Shown here piece after piece: positions 48,637 to 59,422 of a stretch of 64,000 nucleotides of DNA. Location of the stretch: positions 15,376,142 to 15,440,141 of the forward strand of contig CAJINV010000001.1 of the NCBI GenBank assembly GCA_905178155.1. The letters run 5' to 3'. Positions within the stretch are counted from its first letter, which is position 1. Each line of letters opens with the position of its first letter. This stretch comes from Amoebophrya sp. A120 (Eukaryota > Sar > Dinophyceae > Syndiniales > Amoebophryaceae). The position numbers and the translations under genes were made by a program. The notes beneath the pieces are model-generated. The model saw only the letters and a list, made by a program, of their open reading frames with translations. It did not search any database and had not been told where the DNA came from.

Positions 48637-50320
48637 TAGACGTATGTGCGTTGTTTTTACTTACTGCGCTTCGAGGACACGCCGTTGGCCTGGGCTGTGA
48701 TTGGGTTGGAAGTGACGTTTTGAGCCATGCAGGCTGGGATACTGGAGGCCCGTGTCGACAGCATCAGCAAAAACCTATGCCTTGGACGGTCGTTAGCGTA
48801 CAGAAGGGTGAATTTGCAGTGAATTTGTATTGCATGACTTGCATTTAAGTACTTAAAAGAGAAGTGCGCTAGGTATTAGACACACGAGCCCAAGCATCCC
48901 ACATAGCGTGAAGGGCTGTTCGTCGCGTGGTGGCGCTTGCAGGACCGAAAGAAGTGGTCTTGCGGGGGCGAGCCTCAACGGGCTGTGTAGCGCGTATTTA
49001 GCGACCAGAGAAGGTGGTGGATCGGGTGGCTCTTACTCTTCTGCGCGTCTGCCTGAGAAGTTCCTCTCCGGAATTGTCGAAAGGGAGGGCGACGGGTGAA
49101 CACAGGAGCACTAGTTCAACATGTATGCTCTCACGAGTTGTGGTTGGCTCGGCTTGGACTTGGATATCTGGGAGCAGCCTCGGGTGGAAGGGGAGGCACG
49201 ATTCGGCCGCGGACGCTAGCTTGCTGCACCTGCTGTGCTCTGCTCACAACTCCCCAGGCGTGTTTTTGCCTCCGGAGCGAGGCCGTTTCGACGTGGCCCC
49301 CAGGGCAGGAATTCCCTTGGTGAATTTTGGGGCTTTTTGTTTTGGCGACACTTTTTTGAAGCCCCAAAACCCGAAGTTTCTCGTGCGTTAGCGAATTTTG
49401 AATAGGCACCTCGGGCCAAAATTCGCCCACGGTTTTTTCAAAATTCACCCCAAAATTCACCGGGCCCGCCTTTTCGACCGTGATAAGCAAACTTTAGCGC
49501 AGAAAAGTGCTCAAGGAAGTCAGCAAATAGGCCCTGGGAAGTGGGGCCGAGGGGGAAAGACAAGCGCCCTCTGCTGCCCTCAGCCCGGCTATATTCTGCC
49601 GAAAAGGTCGGGAGGGGGAGAGTTCACGCGCCTGCCGGATAGACGCGTCAAAGCTCTCGGCCTGGTCCTTTACCCTTGCCTCCGCGCCTTCTTGCCTAAT
49701 TGCATTTGCTTCGCAGCACTTGCTTTTTGGCGTCTTTGCCGCGGCTGCTGCAGTACTCTTGTGCGAGCTCAGGGAGACGAATAGACATGGCCAAAGAACG
49801 GCACCCAGGCCATGTCTAGAAGCTGCCCGCCGCATAAGCCTTGACTTTTGCGGTGTCTGTGCAGAACCCACTTCCCAGAACAGGGCCAAGAGGGACAATG
49901 TCCCGGCGGACTCATCTGCAATTTGTCACGCAAAATTCACTAGAGATTCACCACGTCTCATGCTAACGCGTGTTAAAGCTCTAGGCAAAAACGTTACGTC
50001 TGGTGGCAGCGGATATTAGAAATGATTTGCTTGTCATTCTGAAAGCACGGCTGTGCTTGACACAACATCAAAAATTTGAGTTCGTCCGTTTGCTCTCCTG
50101 GGTACACAGACACGGTGTTCTGAAGCACCATTTTTGCGCGGTTGATGTCCGAATTTAATTTCTGAACTTATAGTTCGCCTAGCAGTCTTTTGCTGGGACG
50201 GAAAGGATCCTCGTCGGTCACCATCATGAACAAGAAAGACTCGACGATATTTCTGATTGCATTTTTTTTCTTCGTCGTTAGAGTATCTATACTCCCAGAG
50301 ACAGAAAGGTAAGCACCACC
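48637..50320. other. Gene-free region with repeats of altered composition
   Basis: 1.7 kb without a supported gene. From about 48900 the sequence becomes more GC-rich and carries several imperfect inverted repeats: TTTTGGGGCTT (near 49326) with AAGCCCCAAAA (near 49361); GGTGAATTTTGGGG with CCCCAAAATTCACC near 49450; AGACATGGCC (49783) with GGCCATGTCT (49808). GCATGAC, the introner core, is at 48832. A GTAAGC at 50309 just before the next ATG could be a donor of an upstream leader exon. Confidence 0.5.
49530..49887. repeat. Possible small inverted-repeat element
   Basis: GGCCCTGGGAAGTGGGG at 49530-49546 is matched in reverse complement at 49867-49887, except for a 4-base insertion in the right copy. 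The spacing of about 320 bases and absence of coding capacity suggest a MITE-like remnant. No flanking duplication is evident, so the call is tentative. Confidence 0.35.
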
Positions 50321-51631
50321 ATGCGGCGGTCCTCCCAACTCTGTGACGTGTCACATTTCCAGACGCACCGCATCAAAACGCGGCTCCCGACCTTCACAAA
50401 GCACAGTCTAGTCTGGAATCCCGCCGCGCGGCGTTGCTGTGTCAACGAGTGGCACACGAGGCAGACGGAAGGACGTGCTGGTCGAGAACAGGACTACGTA
50501 GGGTCTCAGAGTAGTTCTTCTGCTTATTCGGAGAACAACGACGCGTCGTTGGTACCACCAGCGGCAACGCCAGACACTTACAGCGGTGCCACAGGTTCTT
50601 TCGCAGAACAAGATGCACTCGGTGGTGGCGTGGAGGTACAGGCGACGGCACCACTTGTGTCACAACCTGGCCTTAGAATTTCTGTCTCGTCATCGAGCAC
50701 ATCATTTGCTTCCAGTTCCTCTTCGACGATTCGACTCACCGATCACCTCCAGAAGTTCACTTTTGGATCTCGCACGCAGGCACAAGCGTGGCTAGAAACC
50801 GGTCGGGTGACGAATGGAAACACGGGAGAAGTGATCTTGCGCGACTGTCGAATACTGTCTGAAGTCGGAATACGAGGGGCGAAAACTTCAGGATCTTCTG
50901 GACGAGAATTCCACCGAAAAACTTCCACGTCCAACCTTTTCGTCGACGGGCGTCCGCTGGAATTCGAGACTTACCGTTTCTTTCGTGGCCCGTTCTTGAA
51001 CTTGCCGCGGTGTGGTGGTGATGAAGCTTTCTTCCGCGAGCACCAGAACACCGAACTTGGCAGGAAATGCAAGCGGTTGAAGGTGTTTGGCATGGATTTA
51101 TTGCAGGCAGCGCCAAACAAACTGCATACGGGGCTGCTGGTGCTCACGAATGATCCTGGAACGAAGCGGGACATTTTGGAAGGAGGAGTCGAAATTTGTT
51201 TTGCTGGTAACTCGATGATGTCAGAAGTTGAAATCGAAAGAATCGAAAAGATATACAAGTGCCGGAGATTATCGGACGTCAGACTTGCAGTGTCAAACGA
51301 ACACGATCACCAGCATAATTCGGCGACTGTAGCAGGGCGGCGTAATGACGAACATCTTTATCTGAAGCCGCAGCTGCTCACTCAAGAAGGGCGTTGCGCT
51401 CTTGCGTTTTCATCTTCTAGCACAGTGTGCAAGCAATCTACCTTGCGTGGTCACAATCGAACGAATTCTGCACTTCAACCTCATACCTTTGGACGCCTAA
51501 ACTTCTTTCATCTTGAGCATGCACGGGCCTGGCTGCAAGACTATTTCTTTCTTTCCGCAGTGGTCTATCGACTGGGAAGGCGAAGCCTTGAAGAGATGAC
51601 GCCCGGCGAGAGGAAGCGGACCTTTATTTGA
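50321..51631 (+). CDS. Divergent RsuA/RluB-type pseudouridine synthase, probably organellar
   Basis: Single exon, 436 residues. Residues about 145-165 (SRTQAQAWLETGRVTNGN) match the start of the S4 RNA-binding domain that precedes RsuA-family enzymes; NLFVDGRPLE follows where the family has a VDG strand. Residues 256-277 read FGMDLLQAAPNKLHTGLLVLTND. In RsuA enzymes the block is GRLDxxTxGLLLLTND, with Asp as the catalytic nucleophile; here the Asp of GMD is the candidate, with extra residues before TGLLVLTND. The N-terminus is rich in Arg, Ser and His (MRRSSQLCDVSHFQTHRIKT), as in mitochondrial targeting peptides. It would convert uridine to pseudouridine in rRNA. Residues 70-140 are low complexity. 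The C-terminal part is poorly conserved, so activity is uncertain. Confidence 0.6.
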   Translation: MRRSSQLCDVSHFQTHRIKTRLPTFTKHSLVWNPAARRCCVNEWHTRQTEGRAGREQDYVGSQSSSSAYSENNDASLVPPAATPDTYSGATGSFAEQDALGGGVEVQATAPLVSQPGLRISVSSSSTSFASSSSSTIRLTDHLQKFTFGSRTQAQAWLETGRVTNGNTGEVILRDCRILSEVGIRGAKTSGSSGREFHRKTSTSNLFVDGRPLEFETYRFFRGPFLNLPRCGGDEAFFREHQNTELGRKCKRLKVFGMDLLQAAPNKLHTGLLVLTNDPGTKRDILEGGVEICFAGNSMMSEVEIERIEKIYKCRRLSDVRLAVSNEHDHQHNSATVAGRRNDEHLYLKPQLLTQEGRCALAFSSSSTVCKQSTLRGHNRTNSALQPHTFGRLNFFHLEHARAWLQDYFFLSAVVYRLGRRSLEEMTPGERKRTFI

Positions 51632-52882
51632 TTTGATTGGTTTGGAAATCAGGAAAGCTAGTGGCCGCAGGACCGAGCAATTTAAGAGAATGCAAATTAG
51701 ACGCAATTAACCGAAGGACATGAACAAGAACGAAGCGGCACAGTGTGCTGCTTGATCGCATCACGCTTCGCCAAGCAAAAAATGATGCAGATCAATAAAT
51801 GAAAACCAAAGAAGAAGTAGCCAGCCACAGCGAGCGGCACCACCGTTCAGCTCCAGCACGACCAGCAGACCATCATGATATAATCAAGTGATACTTGAGT
51901 AGCTGCGCCGCTGGCTTTGCTTTTGCTCTTGTTGTGGTCTTGAACCTGCGCGCCGATGTACACGTAATTTTGAACTATAGCAAAAACAGTAGCAATACTA
52001 TCATATCACAATGATCTGAAGAAGTGATATTTCTATTTGTCGACTGCAGTGGAGCAGAATAGCTCTCTGCGGCCTTCTATTATTTTAGTCTGGAAGTGAG
52101 CGCCAATGAATGACGACATTGATTGACAACGAGGGATGTCGAGCGCGAGAGGAAAATACGTTTAGTGACATCTTGATCTTGGCGTCGCGAGTGATCGGAC
52201 GGAGCGTCTTTGTAACAGGATTTTTGCTGTCCGAGGAGAGTTGTTCTACCTAATATTCATGTACCCCGTCAGGTTTATTTCTATGATTAAAATTGACTTC
52301 ACTTTGGAAATTGATGTCTATGATTGACGGCTGATGTAGTTGACATTTGATGACAGGTAGATCAATCTCGACGGGGAGAAATGTTCGTGCATTGCGTGTT
52401 GTATTCGCTTGCGCGTTCGTCTTCACCTTGACTTTTATTCATTTCGATGTACGAACCGTAGCGAGCAAGAGTATCGATGTTCGAATGTGCTGAGACATTG
52501 TTGATTTCGCTCTGCGGAACTTCTTAAGCGGCACGTGCAACACTTACTCGTTCGCGGCCTTGTTCGGACGCGAGCACACAACTGAGATTGTTCGGCGCAA
52601 TACTGTTATTGATTTGTTTTCAGCTCGTAAGTCTTGTGGAACGGCCGGCAGCTGCACACGAAGGTGTTCGAGTTCGTGTGAAAGTTTAAAGGGACCGTGG
52701 AGAACTTGCAGTCTCAACGTTTCCAAAAACCCTCAACCGACCGTAGGAGTGGGAGTAGGAGTATTACTTGACCAGGCTCTGCAGAGCCTTTTCTTTGGCG
52801 GGCGTAGTAGATTCTGCAAGTTTATCTACGACAATCTCTTTTCGGGATTTGGCTTTTTTCTTTTTGTCAACTGAAAATCAAA
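51632..52882. other. Intergenic, no gene seen
   Basis: About 1.25 kb, AT-rich, no supported exon or repeat. Confidence 0.5.
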
Positions 52883-53272
52883 ATGGTTAAGGTCCAGGAT
52901 TACTTGTGTAAGTTCTTTTACGACCTCGGAGCAAAGGCCTGGGCCGCCAACGAAACCGGGGAGTTTGTCGACGGAAGCCATGATAGCAACTTCTGGACGA
53001 TAAAACAGGACGGCGCTCTTGCATCCCTTAAAGGAGAAGGGGACCCGAGCAAGACTTGTTCCTACCACGAGGATCCGAGAGTTCCATGGGATGATCCGCA
53101 AGGGGCGCCTCATCAAAGAGCTTGCAACTTTGTCAAGGATGACATCATTAGGGAATGCAACAAGCGACTTGGTGGACTCATTCACGAATGGTATTTTATG
53201 CGGGGCGCACGTAACGACATGCACCAGGGGAGGTTGTTGAACCTCCTGCATCCGCTTCCTATGATTCAGTGA
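52883..53272 (+). CDS. Small protein of unknown function
   Basis: Intronless, 129 residues. The start ATG sits in AAAATCAAAATGG, the same context as the DDX47 gene start, which supports it. The protein is soluble and mixed in charge, with four Cys and many Trp, His and Asp residues (MVKVQDYLCKFFYDLGAKAW, NFWTIKQDG, EWYFMRGARNDMHQGR). No signal peptide, membrane segment or known motif is seen. It lies beside repeat-rich DNA. It could be a lineage-specific gene; I cannot suggest a role. Confidence 0.5.
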   Translation: MVKVQDYLCKFFYDLGAKAWAANETGEFVDGSHDSNFWTIKQDGALASLKGEGDPSKTCSYHEDPRVPWDDPQGAPHQRACNFVKDDIIRECNKRLGGLIHEWYFMRGARNDMHQGRLLNLLHPLPMIQ

Positions 53273-53718
53273 GCCTGACGAGTGCTACTGCCTCAGCGTC
53301 AACGACTTCTACTTACTTTCTAATCGTCTTGAAGTCTTAATATGTGTAGAAAGTATCATAAAAATAAATGATTGCATGCACTGAATTCGCGAAGATGTAC
53401 ATGAACAACAACACCTGTGCACTTATTTTGTCTGTGCGATTTTTCTTTTTTCATCACGCAAAAAATGAAAACAGCCACCACTTTGTATGCTGGCGGAAAT
53501 TACGTTTTTGAGCGTGAGAAAATGAAAAAGCAGGTTTTCGCACTCTCACAAGCGGCTGCTTGATTCTGTCCACTAGGGTTTCAAAAAGAAATTGCACTAG
53601 GCCCGGTAACGCAAAACAAGTGGTGCTCTTTCGCGAAAAAATCTCTTGGCGATGAATTTCGGAGGTCAAAAAAACAAAGGGGCTTATCCACAGGCCCACC
53701 GCGTGAGCATTATATATA

Positions 53719-53762
53719 TATTTTTGCCGACATCTGTTCAGCTTCAGATGTCGGCAAAAATA
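53719..53762. repeat. Perfect 18-bp hairpin
   Basis: TATTTTTGCCGACATCTG (53719-53736) and its exact reverse complement (53745-53762) flank an 8-base loop TTCAGCTT. It sits in an AT-rich setting after a run of TA. It could be a small transposon end pair or a transcript hairpin; no gene is attached to it. Confidence 0.7.
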
Positions 53763-53820
53763 AAAATAATGCCTCCCCCTCGCGAAAGCGGCCATGCCAT
53801 TCGGCAGTTCGTACTTTGGC

Positions 53821-53874
53821 GAGCTCTAATTCACTAGAGCAACGTAGTCGGTGAGCTCTAATTTACTAGAGCAA
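53821..53874. repeat. Tandem pair of short palindromic units
   Basis: GAGCTCTAATTCACTAGAGC (53821) recurs as GAGCTCTAATTTACTAGAGC (53853), 32 bases apart. Each unit is itself an inverted repeat (GCTCTA with TAGAGC). Confidence 0.6.
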
Positions 53875-54162
53875 AGGCCCAACGACAACGTGGGAGCATG
53901 CCTAGCTAGCAGCCGCAACACCATCGACCGTGCGGCAGCGGGTTGTCCCGCTCCTTGCGGCCGCAAGCTTTTCTTTTACGACGGATGTCTTGTTGATTTT
54001 GTTCGCCTGAAACAACAGCTTAGAGCGTGGCCCGAAGCGGGCTGCAGTGTTGGACCGCGAACCCTGAGTCGCGCCTCAAAAGTGGCGTCCGCGAGGGCCG
54101 CGCTCTCATCCTCTAACCAGACAGCCAAGGGCTGCGTTGCATCCTTCGTGCGTGTGCGGTTT

Positions 54163-54255
54163 GCGCGCACCACTTCCTGTGCACTGCAGTCGTCACCACC
54201 CCGCCCTTTCATTGGTCGTTCCCGCGCACCACTTCCACTACCTTTCATTGGTCGT
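54163..54255. repeat. Short imperfect tandem repeats with ATTGG boxes, then a C12 tract
   Basis: CGCGCACCACTTCC occurs near 54164 and 54223. CCTTTCATTGGTCGT occurs near 54205 and at 54241-54255. Two shorter GCAGTCGT copies lie nearby. A run of 12 C follows at 54319-54330. ATTGG is the reverse complement of the CCAAT box, but promoter activity is not shown. Confidence 0.5.
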
Positions 54256-54785
54256 GCTGCTCCTGATTGATTGCAGTCGTATGCATGACAACCGAAACTA
54301 CGACGGCAGGCGGTTAAGCCCCCCCCCCCCGCCCACGACTTTTCGCCGTAGTTCTCCAGGGCGCTTGTCGTTTTATATATTGTCGCTTGTCTTGTAGATA
54401 CTTGTACTCGGCTGAACCTGCTGAAGGAATGCAGCGGGCGAGCATCTGAACTCTAAATAAAGAGGGGACAAAATATCGCTGTAGATTTTGATTATAATCT
54501 TGATGAACAGATTCATTCAGTTTCAGATTGATGTAGAGTGTTTGCAAAACAAGCCATAATCCCCCATCCACACATTGCGCTCGCGTGAAAAGCAAAACGG
54601 CAGCATTGTGTGCCACTCTTGGTAAACTCGGCTCGCCAAGAACTGCCATCGTTGTCAGAGCATGCCCATGCGCTATCGGTAGTTCGCCGTGCTTGGGCTG
54701 CGCCACTCGTGGAACGCGAAACTGCGCAGCTTTCGTAGACAGTAAGTAAAATAATTCATCTCATGACTTCAGACGCAAACTAAAG

Positions 54786-57700
54786 AAGGCAAGTTAGTAA
54801 ATGTTGGCACTGGCGCTGATTATCAAGTCATAGCCGGAAATCTGTCTGGCAGTGCAGGTGCAGGAAGCACGGAGTTGGATTCTACCGCCAGAGACGCTGC
54901 ATTGCCTATGGAGCACCAACGGGGTGAGGAGGAGAAAGAAAGCGGTGACGTTCTGTTGACATTTACCCCGCACAATGAACCAGTAAAAGCGGACGCTGCG
55001 GGTGCGGACATTTTTCTGATATGTTCAAACTATTCGCCGACAATATCCATAACCATATGCGTAGCTGTGCTGGATAGTTTGTAGTAATACAAAGTTCTTT
55101 TATATGTAAAAAGATGTCTCAGTGTGTGAAGCTGAAGACTCACTATCAATCAAAAAACGAATGATCCTTGGCAATGTATGTTGTTTCTTTTATTGATTTT
55201 GTAATCAATAATGCACCATATTCCCACCGAGACACTAAGTACTGTTTTTTCAGGTGATAGTTCCACATCCGTCGGCGCAGCGGCAGCTGGCGCGGAACAA
55301 GCAGACCATCTACCACTCGCCGCTCCGAATCCCGCCAACGCTTCCGCACCACAGTTTACTGCAGACGTTGCAGTAACTGTTATCAGACAGCGACCTGGGA
55401 GCATCTTCGGTGCAAAAGACGCCGGCAATCTGACAGTGAATAATGCTGCCACGGTTTCATTTGTCGCTGAGTATCAACAAGCGCAAAGGCCCCTACTTGC
55501 CCATTTGGATCAATCACCTGGTTCTAGTAGTGACCAAGAATTTGTTATGCTGCGCAGAAGGTTTGCGTTTGAGTTTGGATTTGATATATTACCTTGTGAT
55601 CGTTGGTCTTGGCGCTGTTCCTCGCGCCAATGCCCCAGAAAATAAATACATGATGTTGAAGGAGAAGATAGCATGAAAACTTCACTAAGTTTTTCGTATA
55701 GCAATCGGGAATAATATAATTTTTAGATACAGTACTAACTTCTACTTGTTCATCTTCATGATGAGGGGATAAAGAAAATCGTCAATGTTACCTCACTGAG
55801 CAGGTCGTCAGCTACAGGGGCTACGGCTAGCATGATTAATTGTCGTTTATCTAGTTCACTTTCGAAAGTAGATTTTGACCGAGATCCAAATCGCAATAAG
55901 GAAAATTTGCCCAGGATGCCGAGGACGAGTCGCAGCAATTGCTCCTTAGCACCCCCGCGTCCTCCAATTTCACAAATACGCACATTCGCCCGGACCTGAT
56001 TCTAGCGGAGCGGCCGGTAGAACAAGAAGAAGGAGCTGGGGACGCGAATCATATAGCTGTGGAGATAGAGAAGACCAGGCATAAAAGGTACTGCGGTGAT
56101 TTACATGTAGTGAGGTGGCGACGCTTCTAGTCGGACATTTTTCTTGATTTGAATACAGCAGAATGATCTGTAAATAAATTCCTAAGCCAATAGCTCGAGC
56201 ATTTTTCATGTACATAAATAAAAGCTACACCTAAATATTGGTTCCGAGCATTTAATTTTACGCCGGTCTGGCTTCTGGCTTTTCCGGCCTCGAATCGAGA
56301 GAGGGCTCCATCGAAAACCGCACACAAAAACGAAAAAGGTATCCGGCTGCACCCTTTCGAGGCGCCCGCCGCCTGCGGTTCTGGCCGATTGGGGTGCCCA
56401 AAGAAGCACCCACACAAATCGCACGCAAAAGAAAGACAGCAAAGCGGCTGCCGTGCGGTATGGCTGTAATTTTTGGCCAGTTTGGGCGACCTCCACAGCG
56501 GCCGGCTCTTCGCCGGCTAGCTAGGCCTTTCCTTACCCGCGAAGGCTATAATTCCCGTAAGAAAGTAAAACGAAAATAAAAACGCATGCCTTTCAAAGTC
56601 CTGAAGCTGGCCCGCATGGTTATGGTATGGGGGCGCTTTTCTACCCGTTCTGTGACCCCTTGGGCCGCGCCTAAGACGGGCCCGTGCTCTCGGGATTAGC
56701 ATCCGGGAGCACGCCAGCAAAGCTCGCAAATTTTTTGGCCGTAAGAGAGCGGGCGGGCCCAAAGAAAGAGAGCGGAACGCAGCAAAAGCAGCGCCCATGC
56801 CGATTGCCGCCTCCGCGTAGTCAGGCTCCGGCCACTTTCCGGCGGTGTTCTCGGCGTCTGTGCTGAAGTCAAAAGAGAAGCAGCAAAGTTGAGCCTCCGC
56901 GCAGCAAGCATGCTATGCAGCCGGTATTATTTGGCCACCCACACTTTGGGTTGCTTTCTTACTCTTGGTCATGTTCGTTGCGCGCCGGCTCGTCGGCCCG
57001 ACGGGGGCAGAAAACCAGAAACAAAACGCCAACCGCGTCAATACCTCGCTCGTCCCGCGCCAGCGGGAGGCTCTACTTGGCGCGTAGACTCTACGCGATC
57101 CCCGATCCCCAATCCCCCATCCCCCAAAAATAAACATCCCCAATCCTCTCTAAGAGAGGATTGGGGATGAGCCACGTGTGTCGACTTCTTGGCTGTGGAA
57201 CAAGTCTGAAGGAAAGCGCGACCATTCCGCTACATCGAGAACGAAAGTAATAAATGCCAGAGCATGTTGTTGTAGTTGATGGGAAAAAGGGGAGTACGAG
57301 ACGGCTCTCAATTTGATAAACACTAGCGAGGCTGTGGCTCGGACAGGCCGGGCCTGGCGAGGCCGGCCGGGCCTACTGCATTCTGCTGGCCGCCCCCCGC
57401 CACAGCTTCCTCCTGTTTAGTTTCCGCCGGCCGCTTCGAAGTCCGCCGAGGTTTTCGGGGTTTCTCCGTGTGCCGGCCCCTGCCCTAGCCCTTGTGGTCT
57501 GATGGCCGGGGTCAGCCGGGGACGGGCTCTTGAGAGTCCTGTGAAGATCAACGATGGCGATGACTCAGTTTTTGTTTTACAGCGCATGCGCATTAAAAGC
57601 CTTAGCCTTTCTCTGCGCAAGAAATTGCAGGCGTTGGGCCGCGCGACCCCCTCCGTTTTCTGGTCTCGTTTTACAACCAAAAACCGAACAGAGGCAGGAG

Positions 57701-59422
57701 CCATGTATCGGCCGGGGGGTTGGCGCGTGCTCCTTCCGTCGAAGCTCGGCCGGATGCAGTCGCCAGCTACTTATATATGAGGTGCCATTCAATATCAATC
57801 CGCACTGTGGCGGATACAGAATGGGGGGGCTTGTTGGTCGCGCTATACTAGCTTCGGGGCAGCGTTGTGCATAGGTGAGTGCGTGCATGTGTGGGGTCGA
57901 GGGACCCTCTGCGTCAGGCCTGAAAAACACGGTTGTTGGGAAAGCCGTGGCCGCGGGGCTGGCCGGTCCGCCTAGCACCGACCGAAGCACGCTGCTTCTG
58001 GGTGTGTGTTTCCGCGCCTCCCGAACGACGTCGACCCTTACGGGAGCGCGAGCTCTCTAAAGGGTTTCGAGGACGCACCCAATTCCGAATAGGTTTAGCC
58101 TGATCCCTTTGGTGTTCGCGCTTGAAGGAAGCAGCCGCGCCGCTCGCGTCATTAGTAACAAGTTGGCTAGCCGCCGTAAAATGTGTGTATTTGTCTTCTC
58201 CGGGCCCCTGGAGGAGGGAGGGGCGCGTAGCAGTTCGCGCACGGGCGCGCTGCCAGCATCGCCGGCATTGCAAGACCTGTCCGTGTCCGCGTCGATCCAT
58301 AGACGCGACCGATTGATGGGGGCCGAAATGTGTTACCAAATGAAGCCAACATTGGTGCGCGATTATAAATCGATTAGCTTCTCCTGCTCAAGCAAATTGA
58401 AGTCGATGGAAGATGAATAAGAATACTAGTAGAATTTGTCTTATGATAATGGTCGAAGTGGTGGATTATTTGAATGTAGTGGAGATTGTTATTTTACATA
58501 AATACTCTATCTTATCCACAGCACGCCGCAAAAACAACTTCCTGCAACCGCGCAGAATTTCACCAACTCGGGAAGTCCCCTCCAGGTTCCCGTCCCGGGT
58601 GTGTTGGACAAAACTGCAAACAAGTTACTTGAGGACTTCAAGGCCTCTTCCTCTGGATCTGAGGCGGCCGTGCAGAAGAACGAAGAAGCAATAGCACAAG
58701 ACAAGTTGACCGACTTCAATCCGAATCCACAGGAAGAAGGCAACAAGTACAAGGAATTCAGCAAAACGTCCAACGGGAATTGCTTGGACTACTTGACAAA
58801 GCGCGTTTTCGGTGCCGAAGCCCATCGAAAAACGAAAGCGGCGATCTTGCAAGCGAAGAAATCCTTTGACTTTGAAATCGATGTGAACTACTTTTTCAAC
58901 TACAAGATTGATGCGGACTGGACCTTGAATAGAAGCGTTCCCATCCGCATCCCATCTTCATCTCCTGAGTCAGCAGGAAAAGGAGCAGGTGCTTCTGGTC
59001 AGCCAGTTTCCACTGCAGATGGACCGTCTCCAGCACCAGTGGCGTCTCCAACACCAGCGGAGGTGCCTGCAAACGGAGACGGCGCAACAACGGCACCGGC
59101 AGCGGTTCCGGTACCAGACGCAAGTGCCGGCTCCGCCGCGGTGGTGCATTTGACAACGGAAGGCCCTACACAGGGTAAAATGAGGCTCAAGCTGTATGCG
59201 AAGAAAAGCTTAATTCATGATGAGTACAAGGCAAAGTCGATGAAGACGAGAAACTTAGTTGACGGGACCGAGCCCGCGGAAACCGAAAAGTATACCAAAG
59301 AGAAAATTCAAGAACTTTTCTCCAAGTATCTCGTGGCGCCCGATTCGACTTTCGAACTTCACACACCACGTCCTCAAGAAACGTTTTCTGAAGACCCGAG
59401 GTCATTTCTGTCCTCTGCTTGA
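54786..59422 (+). CDS. Tentative multi-exon gene of unknown function with C-terminal GNC motif
   Basis: Exons with compatible phases: 54786-55022, 55254-55543, 55915-56087 and 58522-59422; a further exon may precede (open frame about 54568-54741, donor GTAAGT). The last exon is the most secure: 300 codons ending in TGA, with LDKTANKLLEDFKASSSGSE, then YKEFSKTSNGNCLDYLTKRV and a second folded part (MRLKLYAKKSLIHDEYKAKS). SNGNCL followed by a helix and FGAEAH resembles the catalytic-Cys start of OTU-type deubiquitinases, but no catalytic His region is clear. The phase-2 junction HK(ag/c)STPQKQ is in frame across a 2.4 kb intron filled with GC-rich repeat DNA. Earlier exons are disordered and were chosen only by phase, acceptors and open frame. 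The start is not determined. Confidence 0.45.
56088..58521. other. Long intron or spacer filled with GC-rich anomalous DNA
   Basis: 2.4 kb between two proposed exons. From about 56230 to 58330 the sequence is much more GC-rich than the surroundings, with many GGCCGG and GCCGGC blocks and C-rich ATCCCC repeats near 57100. No frame shows a transposase, reverse transcriptase or other protein domain. It may be a decayed repeat insertion; I found no terminal repeats bracketing the whole block. Confidence 0.45.
57135..57169. repeat. Near-perfect 35-bp palindrome
   Basis: CATCCCCAATCCTCTCT (57135-57151), one central A, then the exact reverse complement (57153-57169). It is preceded by degenerate ATCCCC(A) repeats from about 57095. 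Confidence 0.85.

Noticed and set aside
49398-50019. Open frames in the GC-rich gene-free region
   Set aside because: Open only because GC-rich DNA has few stops; present in several phases and both strands.
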